From Aulostomus chinensis (lineage: Eukaryota > Chordata > Actinopteri > Syngnathiformes > Aulostomidae): a stretch of 64,000 nt of DNA. Each line of letters starts with the position of its first letter. The first letter of the stretch is position 1. The notes below the pieces were generated by a model. The model saw only the letters and a list, made by a program, of their open reading frames with translations, was not told the DNA's origin and ran no database searches. The stretch is taken from contig JBBMOA010000006.1 of assembly GCA_037954235.1 (NCBI GenBank), forward strand, positions 26,818,541-26,882,540. The letters run 5' to 3'. This document shows positions 1 through 13,698 of the stretch, in pieces. Both the position numbers and the translations under genes were made by a program.

Positions 1-3000
1 TTCAGTCGCAAGCGTCTCCACTCATCAGGAAAATGTTGTGCAGCACGTGCAACATGAGCTGGAGGACACAAACAAATGAGTCCAAAGGGGGCTACATTAG
101 CTGTCAACCCGTACAGCGAAAAGACATTTGAACAAGGTTGACTACACCAGACATCTATGAGCTTTTGTGTTAAATCTCATGATTGTTATGATGCTTGACC
201 TTCTTCCTCAATAAGCACTGAAAGAAACCATTCTACAGTGCCTTTGTCTACTGAACTGGAGTGTTCGAGAGTTGGGTCTGGGTTTTACCATGCAGCGACA
301 TGCTAGATGAAAGTGGGTGCGGCAGCGTGTCGTGTGGCAGCATCTGATAAGACAGACAGAGGACAATACAACTGATTAGTTTGGGACAACACAGCTTCAG
401 TGGTGCCATTCATTCTGCACGGATCACATCCAAGCTGGTTTCCATGCCAACTACCTGCCGTCATTGATGTGGCACAATAGACTTGAGTAGTAACATATGG
501 CACAAAAGAAATCCCAATATAAGAGCTGATGTCTGAGTCTCAACAGGGTCACTCCGCTCAGAATATTTTCTTAAATCAGCTTACAGAAGTTAACGTTTAC
601 AGGAGTTGATGTTCTATGAACAATTCAAACCAGACAGTTCATGAAAGAGTAGCAGCAGTTTTAAAGTGCTTGTACAAACTCCCTACCGTCTCATCCACAA
701 GGTGAACAGAAGTTGTAAAGTGACTGGCGGCTGCAATTCTGCTGTGGCGGCTCAGTGATTGTGAAGCCAGCAATCAATTTTCCACCGCGCCAAACTCCTG
801 TAGCACACCAAGTTCCATCACTGCTATTTGATGAAGCCTGCCGACCAAGATGGCAGCCAGCGGGTGATAGATAATTCTTCCCTGATGATTAACAGGGCAC
901 CAGCACAGAATTTGAACGGAAATTGTCGGTAAATTTCATTGTGATTGTTAATCATTTTGTGACAAATTGCACTCTACAGGGGGATTGTTAGAAAAAGGGC
1001 CACTTTTAGGCACATCAGGTTAACTGAATATGCACGGTGGAAAAGTGACATTTATTGTTTACACAAATAAACTGATCTGAGGCCAGGTGTGGGTAATATA
1101 TCCCTATTTTATTGATATTGCGATATGAGACTAGACATCTTTATAGACTTTGATTTATTTAAAAGTGCAGTGCATTCCTGGTTTTTAAAAGCTGAATCAC
1201 AACTAAAGTGATGCGATTTCCTGAGATTCCCAGACTCTTCTGGCTGATGTTGACTTTCACACTCATGTCCACATTGTGCAAGATGATCAACATGTCAAGC
1301 ATTACTACTCTATTTTTACCTAATTGATACAGGGGTATTTGGACAACAATATTTGATTTTGTTCGTATTACTCAGTTCTTCTACATCTCATGTTAAAGTT
1401 CGACTAGTTCACCTGTTTGGTTTCGTCAGGCCTTCTATCATGATCAATATTGATATCAATCAATGAGGAAAGAGTTTGAAAAAACAAAGTCATATTTTCT
1501 GCTACACTGCATCAGCTGAGGTTCTGTTTGCCACTCCCTTCACTGAGGTCAAAGTTATCTTCAGAGCCGAAATGATCAATAATAGCAAAATGTTATTAAA
1601 ACTCAGTGGAGCGTAGTTTGCATCAAAATCCAGAAGCTTGACAAAAACATATTGTTCCATTGCAGCTTTCAAGTTTGTAGGGGTCAAAAAAAATTTCTAC
1701 AAAGTAAAGTTTTCTCTTACACAGTGTCCCCAAATCCCTTCACACATTAAAAGTCTCCTATTGTTTTACTATAACACTTTATTCGGGCCCTGGTCATTTT
1801 TGGAAATAGTCAGGACATTTGCGTGCCTCATCTGGGAATTGGTAGAAAATAAACGGGTGTTGCTGGAACATTCAGGCATTCAAATAGCATGTTCTGCTCT
1901 ACAGGGCACACTTAATGAAGCACATAAATAGGGACGTTTCATCTGCTCACTCAGTCTTTTCACGCTCATAGGCTGTAGCACTTGACAACTTATAGCTTTT
2001 TGTAGATGAAGGCAGAGGGTGTCATTATTCTTTTTCCCACATGGCAGGAAAATGGCATTTCCCTGTGAAAAATATTATACAAGACAGCAAGCGGGGACTT
2101 GATAGCAGCAGCTTGTCCGGACTGCTGTGACAGCTGCTCTCTGAGGGGAGCTTTGGTCTGCGTCATGTACCGCTTGCCTACACGGCAAATGGAATATTAC
2201 TGCCAATGGAACTGGCTTTATGTCTCTCCTTGATTTCACACTGACATGAAATGATTAATTTACATTGTAGACGTCACACCATGATCAGTACACATTTTCC
2301 GTGAGATTTCATCAGTGTCTCAGAGACACGTACAGTAACCCTGGTAACTGTCGACTTCTAAAACACACAAACACACACACAAACATTAAAACAGGTAGAA
2401 CAGCACCGATGATAGATGGAACTGTGGCCAAGGACCTGAGTGGGTGGTTGAGCGTGTCATGACTGCCATGTGTCAGTGGAGTACATATTGAGCAGCAAAT
2501 CTATAGATCCAATACAACGTTCCTCTCACCATACCATCATGCTGCTCTTAAATCTGATTTTCACCTCTTGCTTTGAGGGCATGGGCTATTTTTGTGTGTG
2601 ACATCCGCCATCTTATTCGCTGTGACATTGTTAGTGTAAATTCTGAATCACGCCAAGAAGTGCTGAGGGAAAAGCAAAGCAAGTATTCAAAACATAGACG
2701 TGACTGGCGCTGAGTACAAATATCTGCGTGGCTTTAGAAAGCAGGACAGAAATGCAGAGCATTTAAATGAATCAAACAAGGTCTACCACAGACTGGATTA
2801 AGTCTAACTTTCAGTCTGCTCGTTTCATAAACCCAAATCACAGTTCTCTAGACATAGAGCCATCTCTCTTTGTCTCTTTTTTTTTTGAGTCAGTAAATAT
2901 CACAGTATTAGGCTATTAATCAGCAATGTATTTATAAAAGTGTGTGTTATTTCATTTTATACTTGGCATGGTCCATAAATGTGTTTAAAACTTGAATACT

Positions 3001-3045
3001 TTTGATGATCCTTTTTACAGCAGTCATTCACTGCAGGGTAAACAG

Positions 3046-3083
<38 letters not shown>

Positions 3084-6000
3084 TTATGGCCCCGTTCCAT
3101 TTATGTGGGCCAAGGTCCTGCTATGTATGCTGGCTCATTGGAATGGCTGTAACACATAACTATAGATAATAATGCTATGAATTCAAACTGTTTCCCCTAT
3201 CAAAAAACAAGCTGTTATTTATTTGCCAGTAGTCATATGAGACAATTGGTACCACCATGACAGTCCAGTTAATCTGTAGCTAGCTTTAGCTGCAGGTTAG
3301 CTTTGCACAAAATTTAGAATAAGGTAGCCAGCATCGTTTATTAACACAGCATATTGGGTTTATTTTATTTGTGTGCATGCATATGGCACAAAGAAGAAAT
3401 AATGTGTTAAATGGTGACGCTAGCTTTGGTAGCAGGTTAGCTTTGCACAAAGCCTAGAGTAAGCTAGCTAGCGTCACAAATTAAATAATTATGTCTTGTT
3501 TGTTTAATATGTATGTACACAAATGATAACAACCCACAAATAAATGGCAACATTAGACTGCAGGAGGTTATTGGTTTTTGTACAGGATGAATAATCACAG
3601 GTGTGAAGTTGCAGGTGAGTTTATTTCCTGAGATGACATTTGGCCGTGCAGACTGGCTAACTGCCTCTAGCATTAGCGATGGGACCAGCAACTCTCTGAA
3701 GGCAATGAAGAGTTGTTGATTTACGTTATCTTTTCTCTTTACAGAGCTGTGGTTAGGTTTTACTTAATTACTAGAAAATGATAGGACAACATTTTGATTC
3801 TATTTAAAATAAGACAGGAAAACAATGACCCGCTGGATGACCCATTGTAAAAACATGCATGCATTAATGCTGAGCGGGGACAGGGATGGTTCAGCAGTCG
3901 CACAAAATGTCAGGAGAATACTGCAAGTGTTGAGTTAACATCACACGGACACTGTGTGAAGAGAAAAACATTGATAAATCCGTCTGACGCCAGCAAAAGG
4001 AGACAACGAAGCACAAATGCTGCATGCTGTCCTAGTGTAGTTTCACAATATCAGACAGTTGAACACATTACACATCCGCACGCATGTCTGTTTTCTTGTT
4101 TTTACCTTCTTTCTCCGATAACTCTCAGAGTAGGTAAGCATGTTTCCTATGTGGTCAAACTTGGTGACTACCTCAGTCTAGTTGTATAGGCTTTACACCT
4201 TTTTCTTTTTTTGTTCACTTGGAGTCAACATTAACATTTATTTGGCCACCTGGTGAATTAAGTTTGACTTTCATGCCTATTTTCCTCCACGCACCAATTG
4301 CAGAATGGTTCAGGCTCATTAGCAGCTAATGTTCTCTAGGCTGCCACTAACTGTACCTGTCTGCTGATAGGTGCTTGATCCTTGCAGGCATCATCTCGCA
4401 AAAGTGATACATTAAGTGTATTTTGCCTCTCAGGTACTCACAATTAAATATCTTTTGTTCAGGAAGAACAATCACTTCTTTGTGACTCCAGAATGCCGAA
4501 ACTCTCAGCCATATAGCTTAAAGCTAAAGGTGCCCTGTGGCAAAACAGTCAAAAATGTTCATTTAGAATCTTTAATCCAGCTGCATGCCAATTAATCCCC
4601 AAACACTATGATTTGAGCCATTTGGTGACCGTGGGGTTCCCTTAGCTTCAAGCTGAATATGCATGGCTGGTTCTTTTTACACTCTTAAGCCGCAAAGTAA
4701 TGCATCAGTGAAAAAAAACCCCAACATCTTTGTGAGTACTTCGAAGGAAAAATACACTTTTTTTTAGGAGAAGTTTTGAGATGAATATATGTCTTACAGT
4801 CTCTATTTAGAATGGATCAAAAATATTACAGTAGGTACCCAGCTTGAAAAACTGTTATATGAAGTGTGTTTTTGTGCAATACTCACCCGTGTGCTTTGTT
4901 GCCAAAAGTCACATTGAAGCACGGGAACATCAAGGTGAGCTCTGCGTCACATGTGATCTGTGCTGCTTATGGGGGTTGTTTGTCATCCGCGAGTACCCGA
5001 GGCACTGTGGCATTTGTTCTTGGCTGGGGTTATTTAAAGCCTCGGGGGATTTGTAAGACTGTGTTGCAGTGATGGTGTCAAGGATCACTTCAACTTGGCT
5101 CACGTAAGGGGCCGTAGCATTGCAGCAGAGGTTGTTCTCTGCTCAATCAGGGGCTTCGTGAACACGATGTTTATAGATTTAGGGCCGCGACGAGACAGAC
5201 GTGCTGAAAGAAATACTGAGCCACATAATCAATGTGCTTTTCCCTGTTTCAGTCTTTGATATTAATTGACCTGAAAAGTAAAAGTTCTGTCTTTCTTTTT
5301 CTTAACGCCTATCAACGTGTATCAATGACTAATGTAAATGTAAATATAATCCCGATGTTGTTCTCTGTCACAATCAGCATGTACGTGTGTATAAGGTTTG
5401 TTATCACTGCCTGACATATGGTTATATGTACCAACTACGATATGACTGGCACACAGTATTACCCTCAGGACGTGATTGATAGTGACTGTAAATCTTTTCA
5501 TCCTGATGGTTATGTACATACACTCCACGTCCAGTCATCCCTGAACACTCAGACCTTGACCTCATTTGGCAGTAACGTGTGGAATATACATGTTAGCTTT
5601 CAGCACTGTTGATATCTCGTTTTTATTTTTAGTTTTTTTAGTTATTTTTTTTTTTAGTTCAGAGGCAACATGATGTGATTTCCTTCCATTTATCTTCTCA
5701 TGATTAAAATAATCGAACCGACGACACGTTTTGCCACTGATTAATCTAAATGATTGGCGTACATCCCTTTTGGTCATGGCAAGCATTAGAAATTGTCCAA
5801 TTCTAATTCATACCAGTAAATGTTTGAAGACATGTTTGCAAATTGATAGATCTAGATTGACAGGTGGCAATCAATGGCTAGTCCAATCAATATTTACCAG
5901 CTAGGTCAAGAGCGATTAATTGTTTTTTTCACGTGCTATTTTAAAACTGACGCTTCTAATTCTAAATCATCTGACATGAATCAGTGACTTTGACAAACCT

Positions 6001-7699
6001 TTCTTATTTTGTTAACTTATTATCTTTAGTAGGCTTAATTAAACTTGCCATCCCTGCACGAAGCCCTGAATGAGCACAAAACTTGTTCTGGTACTTACAA
6101 AAAAAAAACAAAAAAAAAGTTTGAGCGTACCACAAAGGAACAGTTGGGTATGTACTTATTCTTTTTCTTCTCTAATTGATACAAGTGCGTTCTTTTAAGG
6201 CACAAAATATCTTTTTATTGGACAAATCAGACTTTCTACTTCCTGTGGCAAGATTTTATGCTGAAGTACAGGAATGGCCACCTGGTTTCAGCTTTGTATT
6301 TACTGTACACACATAAGAGTGCTCTCACTGCTGTCATCCAACCCCCTGCTTTACAGCAAATGAGCGCATTTTCCTAAATGTCAAACTATTTAGTTTAATC
6401 TGTAGCTGCCATTCATCTACATTCAAGTTTCTGATGCTATTTCAAGTGCAACTTTGCAACTTCATGTCTTTTTATGAAAAATATTACTTAAATCGTACTA
6501 TTTCTATGTGTTGAGCTTTAATGAGAGCAGGAGAAGAACATTCCAGTGGCCTGAAATTCACATGGCATCAACAACATCTTCTTCATGTCACAAGATATTT
6601 TCTTAAACATAGTGAAGCGGTCTTGTGGGTTGTATTTCAATCGTTATGTTTTTGGGTTGTTTTTTTGTTTTTGTTTTTTTACACAAGAAGAACATGGGTC
6701 ATAATGATGTTTTCATCAAAGTAAAACCAGCAGAAATAAAAATTCACTGAGTTTGTTAACTTCAAATGAACTCCTCTTATCCATGAAGGGAGCTGGTTCT
6801 CCTTTGAGGAGGACAGATGACAACCAAACTAAACACTGCAGATAAAGGTCTGTTTAAAAAAGAAACATGAGTCGGTGCATCATACTGCCTCTCGATAATA
6901 TTTATACTGTCAGTCAGTTGCTTATATTTCCCAGCCATTGACTCAGATTACACTGCAAGAACACCTGAAGGCCAGTGGAGTTTCTGCCACAGTCTTGGAA
7001 CGGGAAGCTGCTCAGCCATTTGCAACTTCACCTCTAGATGTCCCTAAATCACACACAGTGGTCCTTCAACCGACTGAACAATTAGTATGATGAACAGCAA
7101 TGTGTGCATAGCGAGGGCTTTGCCTCGCTGACCCATAATAAGTATCGAGTTAAACTGTGTTGGGTGGTTAGAGGGAAATTGAACCGCAGCTGAGGGTATT
7201 TAATAGATGTTAAAGCAGGAGTTTAAATCACGTCGTAAAAAAGTCTTTGAATTAAGAGGAATGATTTCCCTCCGAATACTATTGACCCAGGAGATGGGGA
7301 GCTGTGGCAGGTAAACGATTCATGGAGGGTCCTAAATTCTGGAAGTAAATTAAGTCTTCAGGTCCCCGTAAACATGGTGTTGTAAAGCCAGTTGGAATGA
7401 AGACCAGAGATATATTTAGTCAGGCTTCCAAATAAACACAGGTGGTTGTATTTTTAATGAGTCCAAACCAGGTTCCCGTGGCTCTAACACTACATCTCTG
7501 GCACCAAGATGAGACGCATAGAAGCTCCTTTACACCAGTATTAAAAGAGCAATATTGATCCAAAGGCCCCAGGACCGGCCAACCCAGAGCCAAAATGTTG
7601 CAGCTGAAATGATTGCATTCCTAATAGCGTACAGCTTCAATTCCTAAATCATGGAACGCAGCCAATGTTCTTCCCTTATTTAATTAAATTGTGTGGATC
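1..7699. other. Intergenic, no gene recognised
   Basis: Open frames here are short, lack recognisable motifs, and none is flanked by convincing splice sites. Contents: an (ATA)n tract at 3049-3085, a pair of related repeat segments at about 3.28-3.48 kb, short poly-A/T tracts, and otherwise AT-rich unique-looking sequence. Confidence 0.6.
3279..3600. repeat. Degraded percomorph fold-back-type repeat with an internal 20-base direct repeat
   Basis: GCAGGTTAGCTTTGCACAAA occurs at 3292-3311 and again at 3432-3451, each within a 'gctagcttt...agaataag/agtaag ctagc' context. The following TTGTTTGTTTAATATGTATGTACA resembles the middle of the abundant 'gctaagctaagctaacc' repeat seen more clearly at 21.8-22.2 kb. 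The assignment rests on remembered family features. Confidence 0.4.
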
Positions 7700-7707
7700 A
7701 AAATTCA

Positions 7708-8049
7708 GAGCCCATTTTCTACTGCTTATCCTGTCAAGGGCTGCAGGGACTAGGGGTGGAGCCTATCCCAGCAGCCTTCAGGTGAGAGGTGGGGTTCACC
7801 CTGGACAGGTCACCAGTCCATCACAGGGCCAGCTCATATAGACAGACAACCATTCACACTCACAGTCACACCTACGGTCAATTTAGAGTATCAATCAGCC
7901 TCGTCCCCTCTTGATGTCTTTGGACTGTGGGAGGAAGCTGGAGTACCAGAGAGAACCCACGCAGGAACAGGGAGAACATGCAGATTCCACACAGGAAGAG
8001 CCGGGCTCGAACCTGGAACCTTCTTGCTGTGAGGCAACAGTGCCGCCCA
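7708..8049 (-). mobile_element. tRNA-derived SINE, minus orientation, A box lost
   Basis: Read on the minus strand it runs from a tRNA-like head with a B box (GGTTCGAGCCC, complement of 8003-8013) to a tail ending GGATAAGCAGTAGAAAAT. The head lacks the A-box segment that the copy at 39.4 kb keeps. It is flanked by an 11-base near-perfect direct repeat: AAAATTCAGAG (7700-7710) and AAAATTCACAG (8050-8060). It is similar along most of its length to 39407-39754. Confidence 0.7.
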
Positions 8050-8060
8050 AAAATTCACAG

Positions 8061-9974
8061 TCAAAATCAAGTTTTATTGATCCCAAAAGGGGCCTCAAAA
8101 AATAATTATATACTCACTCTTGTGCATTTTTAGCCTACAAAACACTGCTGCAGTTCCACAGGAAGAGGTGTTGAAGTTTCTCCCAGACAATTAAGATGAA
8201 TGGTGACCAACTGTCAAATGTAAAGAATCAAAATGAGAAACATCACTTTATGGAACATGTAACACGGGATGTCAAACCTTCAGGAAACTTAGATTGCCTT
8301 GAACAAGCAGTATGGAGCATTTTGTTATATTGTGGGTTTTTTTGTTTTGTTTTATTTTACATTTGAATGTCAGTCTCCATTCACTTCAGTTGTTTGGGAG
8401 ATTACAGCAATACTTTTTCTTGCAAAACTCCAGCAGTGTTTTATGGACTTTTAAAACGTGATAGATATTGACTTTTTTGGGGTGAGCTATCCTTTTAAAA
8501 TTCTAGCTGATACACTCTCAGAAGGTAGTGAATGAAACATTGCGCAATTATTTGCTGATCAAAAGCATTTGGACTATGGATGAAATGTAGCAGTTCCGGC
8601 ATGATTAGACTGATGTCACTGCTGATGTGTTGATTAATTAGGACAATAAGCATTGTCCTAATTCAATAAAGTCAGTAGATAAAATCAATTTTATTTTGCA
8701 GACCATTGCTAAACAGGAGCAGAGCTGAGGCCTCTGGGGCTTTGGCTGCATTCAGACCAAATCACGGTCAAGGCGGCGTTGCACAGCTCAGGAAGAAGTG
8801 TGATGGTGGTGATCAGTATGCTCCATTTTAACCATAATGCAGTATCTTTTTTCCTCTGGGCATCTTCATGTTTGAGCTCTGGATTGTTGACAAGTTGAGT
8901 TTCTCCAAAAGTTGACTGCGTTTCAAATTTTCTTGGTTGTGTTTCTGTGGATTCAACCCATGTGGCTTACATGCACAAACCAATGCGTCTGTGCCACAGC
9001 GCCTGATTTGGTCTGAATACGTTCCCAGCCCCTACCCATGCAGGCTCGGGGTACGTGCTTCCATTGGGAGAGTATTTGTTGTTTCATTAACAGCAGTTAT
9101 TTGCAGTAAAAAAAATTTCCAAGGCGTTTGAGATGATAAAAAACTTAAAAACATGTTTGGGTACGTGACGATAGCTTCAGAGGAAACTCATCCTGTGGAG
9201 CCTCCGTCCTATTATGTTCTCATGCTCTCGTCATCACTCTGAAACCATATGAAAACAACAACTGTTGACGATGACTAATTTTCACACCTGCGCCCCCCCC
9301 CCCCCCCCAAAAAAAAGAGGCAAATCTTTAAGTTACGCAACATATGAATTCCTGCAAGCGGCATCACGAATCTGCCAGTTACACTCTGCTGGAGGACAGT
9401 TACCACAATGACTATTTGGCCGAAGAAGCTGCGTCATTTGAATTCGTCTTTCCTTCTCTTCATTTTTCTTTTTTGCTCCTTTCTCATTCCTGTCATGATC
9501 ACTCCTCCTCTCGGTTGAGCAGATTTTCCTCTGAGCTTTCACCTTCGCTCTCCCACTCTGTACCTGAGAACTGAGTCATCTGCTCCCTCGTTCTGCTGTG
9601 ATTTCTTATTTCACAGGCCCACTGAACCTGTAAAACCAACAGGATTTGCACTGCATTTGCCACCGGGCTCGGCGGAGGTGTCCAAGCATGCACCGACCAT
9701 TGTTCAGCCCTACAGTTGAACTGACGGGTGGGCAGTGATTTGCCTCTCCAGTCTGAGAGAATGTACAAGAACCGCTCTTAATTATTTAAAAGGCTTAGAG
9801 GAAGGAGACCAGAAACTACTTCCTCTGCTCCACCCTTGTTGCAAAATAGAAAACAGGCAATCATGTAATTGGTGATGCAACTATAAAAATGGTTCAGGCA
9901 TCATTTTACAGTTTAATAGTCTTTTTACTGCTGGTCTCAAAGCAGGCTCTCAAGAAATTGAAGGTATCCAACAT
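8061..9974. other. Intergenic, no gene recognised
   Basis: It contains a 16-base C run (9293-9308) followed by A8. Overlapping frames on both strands around 9.33-9.77 kb are rich in Ser/Glu/Arg but show no known domain or splice context. Nothing else is supported. Confidence 0.5.
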
Positions 9975-10050
9975 GGTTCGATTTTGGCCCCCGTTTCACT
10001 TTCCATCTTGGCAAACTGCTACATTGCTTCTTTATGCAGATGACACATCG
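9975..10050 (+). pseudogene. Decayed non-LTR retrotransposon reverse-transcriptase fragment
   Basis: One frame reads GSILAPVSLSI, like the GSxLGPLLFSI block of LINE reverse transcriptases. A one-base frame change later the sequence reads LYADDTS, the catalytic YADD box. Order and spacing fit an internally deleted copy. No other RT blocks were seen nearby, so this is a short relic. Confidence 0.45.
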
Positions 10051-10095
10051 GTAAACTCAGGTGCCGCTTTAGCGGGGTTAAGATAGGATCGATTA

Positions 10096-10464
10096 AGTTA
10101 TGGTTGTGTTTCTGGTTGCTCGCTGCTGTGCACTCTTCTCTGCAGGCCGAGGGAGAAAGGGGCGGGGCCGGCCTCCTCGGGAACGCGCTCTGGTCCACCT
10201 GCAGCTAGTGAGCTCATCAGCCAGCTACATAAGCCAGCCGCACCTGGACTTCCATCCCAGAAGATTCCTTCACTCTCACGTCACCAGTGTTCTTCGTGCC
10301 TTGCTGCTCTCGAGATTCCCCACCTCACTCTTCTCGTGTTTTGTCACCTCGAGTCTTCTCACGAGTGATTGTTTTTGGTCCTAGTTGTTTTTTGTAATAA
10401 ATAAACTGTTACTTCCACGCCTCCGCACCTGGGTCCTGGCTCTCTGTTGTCGCTGGCCCTAACA
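10096..10464 (+). mobile_element. Solo LTR of a retrotransposon with 5-bp target duplication
   Basis: A 369-base unit begins AGTTA and ends TAACA (inverted termini TGTTA/TAACA with one change). It is bracketed by the direct repeat GATTA at 10091-10095 and 10465-10469. Inside are a TATA-like CTACATAA (about 10225-10232) and overlapping AATAAA signals (10396-10405) followed by a C/T-rich tail (GCACCTGGGTCCTGGCTC), as in fish Ty3/Gypsy-type LTRs. No internal gag or pol is adjacent, so it is a solo LTR left by recombination. The 94-codon frame within it is not a gene. Confidence 0.65.
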
Positions 10465-10469
10465 GATTA

Positions 10470-12927
10470 GTTATTAATGCTAATGCTCGTGACTTTTATA
10501 GAGCTCACAAAAAATTAAATAAGCACTGAGGCATCGCGTGTCATTCAGAGTGCATTTAGTAAATCTTGTTAGGAAACTGAAGCAAAGGATAGGTTTTTAT
10601 TTTCAAAATAAGGTTTTCATTTGTTAAGCAGGTAAAGGTGTTCAGTTGTTGGACTATGGCGCTGTCACACAGCCTCATCCATACTCCACTTCATAGATCG
10701 AGTATGGGTGTTCAGTGTTTAATATCCAGTGCTAATTTCTGGACTCACTGCACATTTTATTTATATAGTTGTGAAGTCAAGCATAGACCAGCTCATCAGT
10801 TTAGTTTCAATTAAGTTCATGTGGTAAAATTTAAAGCCATGATAAAAGTATAAAAGATAAAAGTTTGTTAACCTTCAGTAACAGTAACTGTGCTTTCTTG
10901 GCCAGATCGTCATCAGAAAAGAGATCTCGATCACACGGGACTTCTCGGTTGAATAAAGATGAACTAGAATTTTGATTTACACTGGCAATGACACATGAAA
11001 CTATTAACAATTTTCCCACAAGCTGCTGCCTTATGCAATGTGAGTCTCTCTTGAATCCTAATATGGAGAAATATTAGAATAAACCTGAATTGTGTATTGT
11101 GTAAGCAGATGCCAGACGGGAGTCTGAACAGTTGACTGAGTGCAGCGTATTAAAGCAGCGATCAAAGAGCCACTGAATACTTCATGGGACAGCAAGATAA
11201 TACTTTGAAAAATATTTTGAACAAGTTATCTGTTCTTGTTCTAGCTTATCGTCTTAAACTTAGCAAAACTAAATTTGTTTACGGGCTTTCTGACAGGAAT
11301 GGAATATAAAAGCAGAAGAAGGATTTTTCCCCTTTCAACCTGCACAAGCCTCTCTGGCAGCCCTTTATTTTGTTGAGTGTGTTTTAGCCATCAACTTGTC
11401 TTGTATCAATCAAGATGAATGGGTACACACTGCGTCACAAAGCAATTTAATGTCACTCTAAAACCCCAGTTGTCAAGACATTTACTCCGAGAGATGCTTT
11501 CTTCCTCCATCAAAGCAACAGCAGCTGAAAGAGAAGAATCAAAAAAGTGTGTCAGAAGTGGAGATTGCACAAGGCAAGAGGTTGAAAAAAAAAATTCCAA
11601 GGCTCAATATATTGAAGTTGCTCATTAGGGGCAAAAATTCTCTAAAGATTAATCGTCTTGAGTGACTTGACACTTGCATATCTGTGTCAAGCAAACGCCC
11701 ACAGAGCTGTTGTTGTTGGTGGCAAGTCATTTCACCGCTCTGCCTCTCAGACACACAGCTATTACTGTTCTCTCAAGCAGCCTCCACTTGAAGCAGGAGT
11801 GTGTGGGGACAGTGTGAAGAAGCAGTTAACAATCCGCCGCACAAGTAAGAGCCGTGCAAAAGTAGGGTTTAAAATAGATGTAGGTGTGAGATTCTGAGGA
11901 ATGGGTTTAAGTCGTGATGGTGTTTCTGTGGAAAATAATGCAGACGTGTGCGCTGCAAATGAAGAGAACATGGCCGCTGTCTTAGGCTCTTGCAGAGGGG
12001 AATTCAATCCGAGACATTTCGCACATACGAGATGTCTAATTATCTTGACACAGAAGTCAGAGAATTCAGGCGACCGCAGAATTCCTGCTGTCCATCAGCT
12101 CTTGTTAATGAAAGCAGGCAAATCCAGTCATTTCTTGACGCATCACTCTGGATTCAGCAGGTACAGCTCACTTTCAGACTTTACCCTGACGTCAATGTTT
12201 GGTCATCTGATGTCATAACCTACATTCAAACAAAAATCGACAGCAAAATTATCAGTGCGCACAGAAATCGGTGGACATCTTCCGAGTGACGAAATATGTC
12301 ATACATGTAAATATGTAAAACTGTCTGACAGATCCTTGTCTTTGGAAAAGTGGAGAAAAGTGAGAATTTCTTTACAAAACTTCAATAAAATATGAAGTTT
12401 AGTGGGGTTTTGTAATGGAGTTTACAAAAATAATAAAATCAGACGAGTGGTTCTTTTAAAATACATTTGTAAGAACCACAAGATAATTTTACCAACCCTT
12501 TGTATCCTGAATTGATGCTGCATGATAGATCAGATTGGGATTTCAGCCCTTACAGAAATACAATAAACAACAACAGTAACAAAAAGCACATGTTATTTTG
12601 AACGAATGCTGCACAAATGTTGTTGGAATAGCTTTATCTCTATCTTTTTTTTTTTTTTTTTGCAAAATAATGCGATTGCTATTTATTTAATTTAGTAGAG
12701 AGGATGTTTTGAAAAGAACGCAAACGCACAAATGATTCACCTATTGTAAGTTAACTTTATATGTTGGAGCTGTAATTGGTTGTCCCTTCAGCTGACCCGT
12801 AATTTAAAATGTACAATGTGGTGACAGAAACCATGCAAACACACATGTAGCCGAATGAAGAATTCAAGGTCCTAAGACGAACTTCATTTATGCATTCAGC
12901 GATTGTGAGAGTAGGAATCAAATACCT

Positions 12928-12930
<3 letters not shown>
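10470..12930. other. Intergenic, no gene recognised
   Basis: Mostly AT-rich DNA with a poly-T tract near 12645-12661. Overlapping short frames at 11.4-12.3 kb on both strands show no recognisable domain or consistent splice structure. Confidence 0.5.

Positions 12931-13008
<78 letters not shown>
12931..13008 (+). repeat. (GT)n microsatellite, about 38 units
   Basis: Uninterrupted GT repeat. It is followed at 13063-13100 by a GC-rich alternating purine-pyrimidine stretch (GCGCGTGCGTACGTG type). Confidence 0.95.
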
Positions 13009-13139
13009 AGCAGGGACAACACATAAATTTCAAATTATTCAATCCGTTGTTCCTCTGTGTGGGCGCGTGCGTACGTGCCTGTGCGCGTGCGCGTGCGTGC
13101 GAGCCAAGGAGAATTTATTATGTAACCTGTTCCCAATCA

Positions 13140-13302
13140 CATCCCAGTCTGAGTCTGAGGCATAAGGTCGCTTTAAGAGCTGTCGGAGCTGCTCACAGGG
13201 ATCCTGGCGGGACGCCTCCTACCTTCCTCCCCACCAAAACTCTGCGTGTGTCTCACCTGATGCAAAGACCCGCTTCAAGTCCCGGGAAGACACAAGATTC
13301 CG
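13140..13302 (+). other. npy8r: Probable untranslated leader exon of npy8r
   Basis: A consensus donor (CCG|GTAAGA) follows position 13302. The matching acceptor, a T-rich tract ending in TCAG, is at 15421-15424, 125 bases before the receptor start codon. An intron in the 5' UTR is common in Y1-subfamily receptor genes. The upstream edge is unknown; the value given is only the end of the GT/GC-rich stretch. This is inferred from splice-site quality alone. Confidence 0.4.
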
Positions 13303-13641
13303 GTAAGAACCAATAGATCCTGAAACACATTTCGAGCTGGTCAAGAACTCTTTCATTGTGTGGAGGTTTAACTGAAAGTCGGAATTTTTTTTTTTGCGAC
13401 TGAGTCGAGCTCGATTAACTTATTTGATTTCATATTGCGGCAAATCTTTACTAAAACTCGCTCTGTTGGCTCATTAGTTTTGCCGCCGTCTTGACTCGCC
13501 TTTGCTGCTGGACTTAACAGCGTTTCTGCGGCCACTGGCCAGACAGACGTGCTCTCCTCATCTTCGTGAGATGCTCAGTCAGCGTGCAGCTGGACACAGG
13601 AGTCTCCTCCACCTGTCCGGGGCTGCGCACACGCACGCACG

Positions 13642-13698
<57 letters not shown>

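Noticed and set aside
9333..9768. Overlapping Ser/Glu/Arg-rich frames on both strands
   Set aside because: The composition follows a CT/GA-rich stretch; no domain and no paired splice sites were seen.
10100..10384. 94-codon frame starting MVVFLVARCC
   Set aside because: It lies wholly inside the solo LTR and has no relatives I recognise.
12890..13316. Frames with long Cys-Val runs
   Set aside because: They arise from the (GT)n microsatellite.
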